NCBI GenBank assembly: GCA_002309395.1
Contig: DBWU01000075.1
Span: 33,460-38,720, forward strand
DNA from: Oscillospiraceae bacterium UBA1230
GTDB taxonomy: Bacteria > Bacillota > Clostridia > Oscillospirales > Oscillospiraceae
DNA length: 5,261 nt
Reading direction: 5' to 3'
In this document: piece by piece, positions 1 to 5,248 of the stretch
Layout of the letters: every line of letters begins with the position of its first letter
Numbering within the stretch: the stretch's first letter is position 1
Position numbers and translations under genes: made by a program
The notes under the pieces: generated by a model
Told to the model about the DNA's origin: nothing
The model's input: only the letters and a program-made list of their open reading frames with translations
The model's database searches: none

Positions 1-106
1 TGCAGTTGCTGCAGCCGCAGCCGCAGCCGTTGCCTGCCAGCAGAAGTATCAGAACGATGATGATAATGAGCCAGATGTAGTTGCTGTTGCAGTTGTTAAA
101 ACACAT
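1..106 (-). CDS. Small Cys/Asn-rich single-membrane-segment protein, C-terminus cut by window edge
   Basis: Reading the minus strand from ATG at 106 gives 35 codons before the window ends. The protein begins MCFNNCNSNYIW, continues with a run of about 13 Ile/Leu/Val residues, and then has a Gly-Cys repeat, GNGCGCGCSNC. The ATG is preceded by AGGTGG (112-117) five bases upstream, a good ribosome binding site. The layout is a short polar Asn/Cys head, one hydrophobic segment long enough to span or enter a membrane, and a Cys-rich tail. I do not recognise a named family. Tiny membrane-anchored Cys/Gly-rich proteins of this sort are common among sporulation proteins of Firmicutes, and the upstream sigma-K-like promoter supports that reading, but function is inference. 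It is divergent from mltG. The open frame, ribosome binding site and low-complexity Cys pattern argue for a real gene despite its size. Confidence 0.72.
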   Translation of the reverse strand, partial: MCFNNCNSNYIWLIIIIVLILLLAGNGCGCGCSNC

Positions 107-137
107 ACCTTCCACCTCGTTTCATATTTGACTGTGC

Positions 138-165
138 TATTCTATGCTGGCGCAGCGCCGGGCGT
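138..165 (-). promoter_or_regulatory. Candidate sigma-K-type promoter of the small Cys-rich gene
   Basis: On the minus strand the -10 box is CATAGAATA (146 to 138), which fits the Bacillus sigma-K consensus CATANNNTA at every fixed position. An AC dinucleotide (165-164) lies exactly 17 bases upstream, where the sigma-K -35 element is expected. A transcript from near 131 would have a leader of about 25 bases before the ribosome binding site and ATG at 106. Sigma-E is an alternative, because the -10 is one base from CATACAAT, but no AT-rich sigma-E -35 is seen. The short consensus makes chance matches possible; the same pattern before the SleC-like operon raises confidence. Confidence 0.5.
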
Positions 166-213
166 ATCTTGTCCGGCAAAAAAGAGATCGTCCGACGGAA
201 AGGAAAGAGGATT

Positions 214-1341
214 ATGGCCAATCGATCCGCTCACAATTCGGAGCATACCGCCCGGTGGGATGCTAACGACGTGCGCCGCGCGCAGGAGCGCACCGGCGGC
301 ACGGCGTCCCGGCGGCGCAAGAAAAAGTTTCCGCTGGGGTTGTACCTCGCCTGCGTGGGGCTGATATCCGTCCTGCTGGCAGGAACGGGTTGGCTCCTAT
401 TGAACGACCTTTGCTCACTGAACAAGGCGCCGGTGGAGGCCGTGGTGGAGGTGGAGGAAAACGAGAGCATCTCCTCCATCGCTTCCAAGCTGAAGGACGC
501 GGGTCTTATCAACTATAAAGGTTTTTTCTGCTTTGTCAGCGGCTTTCTGCACGCCGACGAGCTGATCGACCCCGGTGCCCATACCCTCAATTCCGATATG
601 GATTACCGGGCGCTGATCCGGGGGATGCACAGCTATCAATCCACTGAAACGGTCACCGTTACCATTCAGGAGGGTTTGACGGTGGAGGAGGTCTTTGACA
701 TTCTGGTGGAAAACGGCGTGTCGCTCCGCTCCCGTCTGGAGAATGCCGCCGCCAATGCAGACTACCCGGAGTATCCTTTCCTGCAGGAATCGCTCAAAGG
801 CAACGTGAACCGCGTGGAGGGATATCTCTTCCCGGACACGTACGAGTTCTACCAGAACGAGGATCCTGCCGCCGCTATCGGGCGGATGCTTGCCAACTTT
901 AAAAAGCATGCAGAGGAGCTGGCGGAGGATATCGACAACGCCCCCTATTCGCTGGAGGAGTTGGTGATCATCGCTTCGCTGGTGGAGAAGGAATCCGGCG
1001 TGAACGACGATTACGCGGACTTCTCCTCGGTCATCTATAACCGGCTCGGTTCCGGCTGGAAGCTGCAGCTCGACTCCACCATCAACTATATCAAAAAGAC
1101 CAATACCTTCCACATCAGCTACGATGACATGGAGATCGACAGTCCGTATAACACCTACCGTTACGCCGGACTGCCGGTGGCGCCTATTTGCAGTCCCAGC
1201 ATGAAGTCGCTGGAGGCGGCGGTGCATCCCAACCGCACCAACTATTGGTACTGGTACGCCTATGAGGGCGTGAGCTACTTCTTTACCAACGACGCGGACT
1301 TCAGCTACTTTGCCGAGACGCACCCCTACGACGCGGACTGA
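214..1341 (+). CDS. mltG: Endolytic murein transglycosylase MltG (YceG family)
   Basis: This 375-residue membrane enzyme cleaves nascent glycan strands in peptidoglycan and is thought to set their length by acting as a terminase next to the synthases. The N-terminal 40 residues are polar and very basic (RRRKKK at 34-39), followed by one membrane segment at about 41-64, giving a cytoplasmic tail and an extracytoplasmic catalytic part. A LysM-like stretch (SISSIASKLKDAGLI, about 85-99) precedes the YceG domain. The family signature ASLVEKESG places the probable catalytic Glu at 258. LQLDSTI (284-290), NTY (313-315) and GLPVAPICSP (319-328) are also conserved motifs. Length is normal. ATG at 214 is chosen over TTG at 169 because a purine-rich ribosome binding site (198-210) lies directly before it. 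The stop overlaps the start of the next gene by one base. No convincing plus-strand promoter is visible in 107-213. Confidence 0.95.
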   Translation: MANRSAHNSEHTARWDANDVRRAQERTGGTASRRRKKKFPLGLYLACVGLISVLLAGTGWLLLNDLCSLNKAPVEAVVEVEENESISSIASKLKDAGLINYKGFFCFVSGFLHADELIDPGAHTLNSDMDYRALIRGMHSYQSTETVTVTIQEGLTVEEVFDILVENGVSLRSRLENAAANADYPEYPFLQESLKGNVNRVEGYLFPDTYEFYQNEDPAAAIGRMLANFKKHAEELAEDIDNAPYSLEELVIIASLVEKESGVNDDYADFSSVIYNRLGSGWKLQLDSTINYIKKTNTFHISYDDMEIDSPYNTYRYAGLPVAPICSPSMKSLEAAVHPNRTNYWYWYAYEGVSYFFTNDADFSYFAETHPYDAD

Positions 1342-2570
1342 TGGAACGGAAGAAACCGAAGCTGCTGGCGCCTGCCGGCGATATGGAAAAACTGAAAATG
1401 GCCGTCGCGTACGGCGCCGATGCGGTATACCTTGCGGGTACCGCATTTGGTATGCGGTCCTTTGCCGGAAATTTTACCGATGAGGAATTGCCGGAGGCGG
1501 TGGCGTATGCCCACAGCCGGGGCGTTCAGGTACACGCCGCTGTGAATACCATGCCCAGAGGGGACGAGCTTTTACGGCTTCCGACGCATTTGGAGCGATT
1601 GAACGACGCGGGGGTGGACGCGCTGATCACAGCGGATCTGGGCGTATTCACGCTGGCGGGGAAATACGCGCCCCGCTGCCGGCGCCACATCTCCACCCAG
1701 CAGTCGGTGGCAAACGCCGCCGCCGCGTCGGCATGGTACGATCTGGGCGCCGCCTGCGTGGTACTGGCACGGGAATTGAGTCTGGAGGAGATCCGCGCCA
1801 TCCGCCGCGATACGCCGCCGGCGCTGGAGCTGGAAGCCTTTGCTCACGGCGCGATGTGCGTGAGCTACTCGGGGCGCTGTCTCTTGTCCAACTACATGAC
1901 GGGGCGCGACAGCAACCGGGGCGCGTGCGCCCAGCCGTGCCGTTATCAGTACGCGCTGATGGAGGAAAAGCGGCCGGGCGAATACTTCCCGGTCTTTGAG
2001 GATGAAAAGGGGACCTATATCCTCAACTCCCGTGATATGTGCATGATCGACCATATCGATGATTTGATGGAAGCAGGCGTGGATTGTTTGAAGATCGAAG
2101 GACGCGCCAAATCCGCCTACTACGCCGCCATCGTCACCGGCGCCTATCGCCACGCGATCGACGACGCGTTTGCCGGCAGACCGGCGGACCCCGTCTGGCG
2201 TGACGAGGTGGAGCACGTAAGCCACAGGCACTACTCCACAGGGTTTTACTACGGTCAGCCGGGGCAGTATTATCAGAATTCCCGCTATATCCGCGCATGG
2301 CAGATCTGTGCCGTGGTGGAATCCTGCGACGAATCGGGCAGAGCCGTTTTGTCACTGCGAAATAAGTTCTCCGTCGGCGATACGGTGGAATTGGTGGGAC
2401 CCGGCGTAAAGCCGATCTCCTTTACAGTGAAGGATTTACAGGATATGGACGGCGTTTCCTGCGCCGAGATCCGAACGCCGCAACAACCGTTTAGCATGAC
2501 GCTGCCCTGCCAGGCGCCGCCCATGAGCTTTATCCGCCACGCGGTGGATTTGAGCGGAAAAGACGAATAG
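1341..2570 (+). CDS. trhP: Peptidase U32 family protein, probable tRNA U34 hydroxylation protein (TrhP type)
   Basis: This 409-residue protein opens with the U32 N-terminal pattern LLAPAGDMEKLKMAVAYGAD (residues 8-27). It carries the full U32 signature, E-x-F-x-H-G-A-M-C-x4-G-x-C-x-L-S, at 165-183. Cys173, Cys180, Cys196 and Cys200 form the four-Cys cluster expected to hold an iron-sulfur cluster; KIEGR at 251-255 is also typical. A C-terminal beta-barrel-like part follows from about 320. Family members YegQ (E. coli) and YrrN/YrrO (B. subtilis) are needed for prephenate-dependent 5-hydroxyuridine at the tRNA wobble position; others (RlhA, UbiU/UbiV) hydroxylate 23S rRNA or quinones. TrhP, closest to YrrO, is preferred from length and from mltG lying directly upstream, as at the Bacillus yrr locus. 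The ATG sits in TGATG with the mltG stop and has no clear ribosome binding site of its own, so translational coupling is likely. The family assignment is firm; the exact substrate is inference. Confidence 0.88.
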   Translation: MERKKPKLLAPAGDMEKLKMAVAYGADAVYLAGTAFGMRSFAGNFTDEELPEAVAYAHSRGVQVHAAVNTMPRGDELLRLPTHLERLNDAGVDALITADLGVFTLAGKYAPRCRRHISTQQSVANAAAASAWYDLGAACVVLARELSLEEIRAIRRDTPPALELEAFAHGAMCVSYSGRCLLSNYMTGRDSNRGACAQPCRYQYALMEEKRPGEYFPVFEDEKGTYILNSRDMCMIDHIDDLMEAGVDCLKIEGRAKSAYYAAIVTGAYRHAIDDAFAGRPADPVWRDEVEHVSHRHYSTGFYYGQPGQYYQNSRYIRAWQICAVVESCDESGRAVLSLRNKFSVGDTVELVGPGVKPISFTVKDLQDMDGVSCAEIRTPQQPFSMTLPCQAPPMSFIRHAVDLSGKDE

Positions 2571-2584
2571 CACAGGATAAAAAC

Positions 2585-2619
2585 ACGCACCCTCTCGCGA
2601 GCGCCGCGAGAGGGTGCGT
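2585..2619. terminator. Bidirectional rho-independent terminator between converging genes
   Basis: A perfect 15-bp GC-rich stem (2585-2599 with 2605-2619) has the five-base loop AGCGC. On the minus strand it is followed after one base by TTTTT (2583-2579), a proper U-tract for ending the mntP transcript, whose stop codon is 16 bases before the stem. On the plus strand the stem runs into TTTATT (2619-2624), a weaker tract, for the mltG-U32 operon that ends at 2570. Confidence 0.9.
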
Positions 2620-2634
2620 TTATTCGCTGCGGTC

Positions 2635-3222
2635 TTATGCGCCGAGGAGATTGCTCAACAGGATCTCCGCGCCGATGGCAATGAGGATCACACCGCCCAG
2701 CAAGGTGGCTTTGCCGGAGAGCACCGTGCCGAACCGCTTTCCGATGACGAGGCCCGCCATACACACGGCGAAGGTCACCGCGCCGATGATCAGCGATTCG
2801 GTCAAAGCGGCGGCGGCATGATAATCGGCGATGGTGAAACCCACGGAGAGCGCGTCGATAGAGGTGGCGACGCCCTGCACCAGCAGCGCACGCCAGCCTG
2901 CCGCCGGCACGCTGTCCTCCGCCTTTCGGCGCAGACCTTCCCACAGCATTTTGCCGCCGATCCACGAAAGCAGAAAGAACGCGATCCACGGGATAAACCG
3001 GTGGACGGCGGAAAAAGCGGCGGCGATCGTGTGTACGCCTAGCCAACCCAGAAGCGGCATGACGATCTGGAACGCGGCGAACGTTCCGGCGACCCGGCAC
3101 ATACGGCGCGGCGGCATATTCGGTTCGTTCAGCCCGTTCGCCATGGAGACGGAAAACGCGTCCATGGCGAGACCGAAACCGAACAGGATACTGTTAAAGA
3201 AAAACGCGACAGACCATTCCAC
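2635..3222 (-). CDS. mntP: Manganese efflux pump MntP (YebN family)
   Basis: This 195-residue, very hydrophobic protein exports Mn(II) across the cytoplasmic membrane. It shows the two-fold pseudo-repeat of the family: AMDAFSVSMANGL near residues 19-31 in the first membrane segment and ATSIDALSVGFTIAD near 119-133 in the fourth. Asp21 and Asp123 correspond to the conserved metal-site aspartates. About six membrane segments can be placed, with a basic cytoplasmic loop (GLRRKAED) before the second repeat. The start is set at GTG 3222 because AGGAG (3235-3231) lies eight bases upstream and the resulting N-terminus fits the usual family length. A longer TTG reading from 3252 would translate through that ribosome binding site. 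The gene stands alone, converging with the U32 gene and divergent from the spore operon. No neighbour is metal-related. Confidence 0.93.
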   Translation of the reverse strand: MEWSVAFFFNSILFGFGLAMDAFSVSMANGLNEPNMPPRRMCRVAGTFAAFQIVMPLLGWLGVHTIAAAFSAVHRFIPWIAFFLLSWIGGKMLWEGLRRKAEDSVPAAGWRALLVQGVATSIDALSVGFTIADYHAAAALTESLIIGAVTFAVCMAGLVIGKRFGTVLSGKATLLGGVILIAIGAEILLSNLLGA

Positions 3223-3228
3223 GGCTTT

Positions 3229-3236
3229 TTCTCCTG
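3229..3236 (-). promoter_or_regulatory. Ribosome binding site fixing the mntP GTG start
   Basis: The minus strand reads AGGAG at 3235-3231, followed by eight bases and GTG at 3222-3220. No comparable site precedes the upstream in-frame TTG at 3252. Confidence 0.8.
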
Positions 3237-3278
3237 ACTGCGGTTTTAACAATAAGGTATGACGGGTATGCCGCGGTT

Positions 3279-3307
3279 ATTATACCACGGCCGCCGCGGA
3301 AGGTACA
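3279..3307 (-). promoter_or_regulatory. mntP promoter with extended -10 inside an inverted repeat
   Basis: The minus strand carries a consensus TATAAT (3284-3279) preceded by TGG, making an extended -10 (TGnTATAAT). The -35 candidate TGTACC (3307-3302) is poor, at the right spacing of 17. The predicted start near 3272 leaves a leader of about 50 bases. The -10 is flanked by CCGCGGT (3271-3277) and ACCACGG (3284-3290), arms complementary at six of seven positions. This arrangement could be an operator, but the bound protein cannot be named. Confidence 0.65.
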
Positions 3308-3319
3308 GCCTTTTTTCGC

Positions 3320-3347
3320 ACCGCCGGGGCAATGCCGTCATAGAATG
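3320..3347 (+). promoter_or_regulatory. Candidate sigma-K-type promoter of the split SleC-like operon
   Basis: AC (3320-3321), a 17-base spacer, then CATAGAATG (3339-3347). This matches the sigma-K -10 CATANNNTA except for the last base, and has the same AC-N17-CATAGAAT pattern as the promoter of the small gene at the left edge. The expected start is near 3354, about 20 bases before the ATG at 3374 and just before its ribosome binding site. Sigma-A is less likely, because TAGAAT has no acceptable -35 at 16-18 bases. Confidence 0.5.
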
Positions 3348-3373
3348 GCAAAACGGGAAAAGGGGCGAGTTTT

Positions 3374-3775
3374 ATGGAGCAGAACGCAACGACGCTTTCC
3401 GCCGCCGCAGGGGAGAGCTACCGGCGTTTTATCGAGGAGAATCCCGGGCGCGGTACGCTGCGCGTGCAGGTATCCACGGCACGCGGCACGTTTCCCGTGC
3501 CGGGCGCGCAGGTGGAGGTCAGCCGCGTGTTCAACGGTGTGCGACGCATTCTCTACAGCCGCATGACGGATCTGTCCGGCATTGCAGGCGGTATGGTGCT
3601 TCCGGCGCAGGCGACCGGCGCGTCCCTCAACGAGTTGACGGCAGGTACCAGCGGAACGGTGTATCAGGTTTCGGTGTATCATGCCGGCTATCTTCCGCTG
3701 CGCCTTAGTAACGTGGAGATCTATAACGGTATCGAGACCATTCTGCCTGTGGCGCTGGAGCCTATGGTGCGTTAA
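3374..3775 (+). CDS. Carboxypeptidase-regulatory-like (Cna-B type) domain protein, likely detached N-terminal domain of a SleC-like enzyme
   Basis: This 133-residue protein has no signal peptide, membrane segment or obvious catalytic motif. A polar helix-like lead (1-26) is followed by alternating beta segments of the transthyretin-like fold used by CarboxypepD_reg and Cna-B domains: GTLRVQVSTARG (27-38), PVPGAQVEVSRV (41-52), TDLSGIAGGMVLPA (65-78), YQVSVYHAGYLPLRLSNVEI (97-116), and a closing strand, ETILPVALEP (121-130). The G-A-x-V-x-V, T-D-x-S-G and V-x-x-x-G-Y steps are the usual landmarks. As I recall, C. difficile SleC starts with a domain of this kind fused to its SpoIID domain; here it is its own gene, 12 bases before the SpoIID-domain gene. 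Ribosome binding site AAGGGG (3359-3364) lies nine bases before the ATG. The role is inferred to be folding, inhibition or spore targeting of the partner. Confidence 0.8.
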   Translation: MEQNATTLSAAAGESYRRFIEENPGRGTLRVQVSTARGTFPVPGAQVEVSRVFNGVRRILYSRMTDLSGIAGGMVLPAQATGASLNELTAGTSGTVYQVSVYHAGYLPLRLSNVEIYNGIETILPVALEPMVR

Positions 3776-3782
3776 GGAGGAG
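3774..3782 (+). promoter_or_regulatory. Strong ribosome binding site overlapping the upstream stop codon
   Basis: AAGGAGGAG begins inside the TAA stop (3773-3775) of the first gene and lies five to seven bases before ATG 3788. It is the best Shine-Dalgarno sequence in the window. It suggests that the catalytic chain is made at least as abundantly as its small partner and may be translationally coupled to it. Confidence 0.85.
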
Positions 3783-3787
3783 AGAAT

Positions 3788-5128
3788 ATGTCGTTACCCA
3801 TCGTGCCGGAGAGCATCGTGGTACATCTGGGATTGCCGGACGCGCCGGCGGAAAACGTCACCGTGCCCTTTGCCGACTACATCCGCAACGTGGCGTCCAG
3901 CGAGATCTATCCCACCTGGCCGGAAAACGCCATCCGTGCCAACGTATTGGCGCAGACATCCTACGCCCTGAACCGCGTCTATACGGAGTATTACCGCAGT
4001 CGCGGCTATGATTTCGACATCACCAACACCACCCAGTACGATCAGGCGTATACCGACGGCGGCGAGGTGTTTGAAAACGTGGGGCAGATCGTCGGCGAGA
4101 TCTTTAACAACTATATCGTGCGGCAGGGGCGTGTGGAGCCGCTGTTTGCCCAGTTTTGCGACGGTGTTCGCTCCCAGTGCAACGGACTGTCCCAATGGGG
4201 CACGGTAGATCTGGCACGGCAGGGACTCTCTCCGTATGAGATATTGCAGTACTATTACGGAGAGGATATCGACATCGTTTCCAACGCGCAGGTAGGCGTA
4301 AACGTGCCGTCCTATCCGGGCGTACCGCTGCGCCGCGGTTCCTTCGGTGAGGAGGTGCGCCAGCTCCAGCTGGAGCTCAACCGCATCGGGAAGAACTTTC
4401 CGGCGATCCCGGTCATCCCGGCGGTCACCGCCGTGTTCGACGTGCCCACAGAGCAGGCGGTGATACGGTTCCAGGAGATCTTCAACCTGGCGGTGGACGG
4501 CGTGGTGGGGAAGGCAACCTGGTATAAGGTCAAGGAGATCTATAACGGCGTCAAACGCCTTTCGGAGCTGACCAGCGAGGGGATCAGCTTCAGCGAGGCG
4601 GAGCAGATGTATCCCCGGATCCTCCGGCGCGGCGACAGCGGTATCGCCGTGCGAATCGTGCAGTACTATCTGGCGTTTCTGGGCTACTTCCTGCCGGATC
4701 TGCCGCCCATCTCCATCACCGGCGAATTCGGGCAGGAGACCTATGACGCGGTGCTGACGTTTCAGAATAAGTACGGCTTGCAGGTGGACGGTATCGTAGG
4801 ACGCGATACCTGGAACGAACTCCAGCGCGTGTATCGTGACGCGGTATTGGATCTGCCGACAGACTATCGGACGTATTTAGGCGAGATCTATCCGGGGCGC
4901 TTTTTGGTGCGCGGCGACGTGAACGCCTACGTTACAAGGTTGCAAACCAACCTGCGCGCTATCGCCAGAACAGATCCGGCGATCCCGGACGTTCCCGTTA
5001 CCGGCGTCTTTGATGAAGCCACGGAACAGGCGGTCAAAGCCCTGCAGGGGCAGTTGGGATTTGAGCCAAACGGCGTGGTGGGTCCGATCCTGTGGAGCGA
5101 GATCAGCACGCGCGGACGGGGATATTAG
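3788..5128 (+). CDS. sleC: SleC-like spore cortex-lytic enzyme: SpoIID-type lytic domain plus three peptidoglycan-binding repeats
   Basis: This 446-residue protein is predicted to cut cortex peptidoglycan at germination. Residues 27-163 form a SpoIID-type lytic transglycosylase domain: VPFADYIRNVASSEIYPTWP (26-45) carries the probable catalytic Glu39, and LSQWGTVDLARQGLSPYEIL (134-153) is the closing SpoIID motif. The motifs IVVHLGLP near 10-17 and ALNRVYTEYYRSRGYDFDIT (60-79) point to the clostridial SleC branch rather than SpoIID itself. Three PG_binding_1 repeats follow at about 180-248, 278-346 and 368-438, each with an LQ/VQ helix, an F-D/G-E turn and a DGVVG..TW-like end (the third is NGVVG..LW). 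There is no signal peptide, in keeping with synthesis in the mother cell. Compared with SleC as remembered, the N-terminal pro-region is missing from this chain and the C-terminus has extra binding repeats. No Cys/His set like the zinc ligands described in SpoIID is seen; Cys124 and Cys131 flank the closing motif instead. Confidence 0.87.
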   Translation: MSLPIVPESIVVHLGLPDAPAENVTVPFADYIRNVASSEIYPTWPENAIRANVLAQTSYALNRVYTEYYRSRGYDFDITNTTQYDQAYTDGGEVFENVGQIVGEIFNNYIVRQGRVEPLFAQFCDGVRSQCNGLSQWGTVDLARQGLSPYEILQYYYGEDIDIVSNAQVGVNVPSYPGVPLRRGSFGEEVRQLQLELNRIGKNFPAIPVIPAVTAVFDVPTEQAVIRFQEIFNLAVDGVVGKATWYKVKEIYNGVKRLSELTSEGISFSEAEQMYPRILRRGDSGIAVRIVQYYLAFLGYFLPDLPPISITGEFGQETYDAVLTFQNKYGLQVDGIVGRDTWNELQRVYRDAVLDLPTDYRTYLGEIYPGRFLVRGDVNAYVTRLQTNLRAIARTDPAIPDVPVTGVFDEATEQAVKALQGQLGFEPNGVVGPILWSEISTRGRGY

Positions 5129-5195
5129 TAAAGACGGAAAAAAGCAGCATAAATCGCGCCGTATAAAATTTTTTCAAAAAAGGGTAAAAAAGTGC
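5129..5195. other. AT-rich spacer after the SleC-like gene, possible UP element
   Basis: Composition changes sharply from GC-rich coding DNA to A- and T-tracts, especially 5163-5192. No GC stem with a following T-run is seen, so no intrinsic terminator can be called for the spore operon. Because the A/T tracts lie just upstream of a strong -35, they could act as an UP element binding the RNA polymerase alpha subunit. Confidence 0.4.
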
Positions 5196-5225
5196 TTGAC
5201 AAGGGGGCAAGGGAGACCGTATAAT
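5196..5225 (+). promoter_or_regulatory. Strong vegetative (sigma-A) promoter leading out of the window
   Basis: Perfect TTGACA (5196-5201) and perfect TATAAT (5220-5225) are separated by 18 bases. Transcription should start near 5232 and run rightwards off the window. Two perfect hexamers with an AT-rich upstream tract suggest a highly expressed unit, such as a ribosomal protein, translation factor or stable RNA. The gene itself is not in view. Confidence 0.88.
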
Positions 5226-5234
5226 AAGCCTGTT

Positions 5235-5248
5235 CCGCCGCGAGGCGG
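5235..5248 (+). other. GNRA-capped hairpin at the start of the exported transcript
   Basis: CCGCC (5235-5239) pairs with GGCGG (5244-5248) across a GCGA tetraloop, a stable GNRA loop. It lies within the first few bases after the predicted start site. It may stabilise the 5' end or be the first element of a structured leader, such as a ribosomal protein autoregulatory leader. With only about 13 more bases visible, no family can be assigned. Confidence 0.5.

Noticed and set aside
7..30. GCNGCC-like triplet repeat at the left edge as a microsatellite or repeat element
   Set aside because: It is explained by the Gly-Cys repeat codons of the minus-strand small gene.
128..133. TTGACT as a -35 box for mltG
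   Set aside because: No TATAAT-like hexamer lies 16-18 bases downstream; the region at that spacing is GC-rich.
169..213. TTG start for mltG adding 15 residues
   Set aside because: The added segment contains the purine-rich ribosome binding site (198-210) of the ATG at 214 and has no ribosome binding site of its own of similar quality.
415..1446. Long open frame of 343 codons on the minus strand opposite mltG
   Set aside because: It is a shadow of the GC-rich mltG coding frame, has no recognisable domain, and the plus-strand gene is certain.
1572..2231. Minus-strand open frame opposite the U32 gene
   Set aside because: Arg/Val/His-rich shadow composition with no domain; the U32 signature is on the plus strand.
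2285..3100. Minus-strand open frame of 271 codons spanning the U32 end and mntP
   Set aside because: It crosses the terminator stem and runs out of frame through mntP, giving an Arg-rich product with no family features.
5163..5192. A/T tract as a terminator for the SleC-like operon
   Set aside because: The only possible pairing is a short A-T stem with almost no loop, too weak for an intrinsic terminator.
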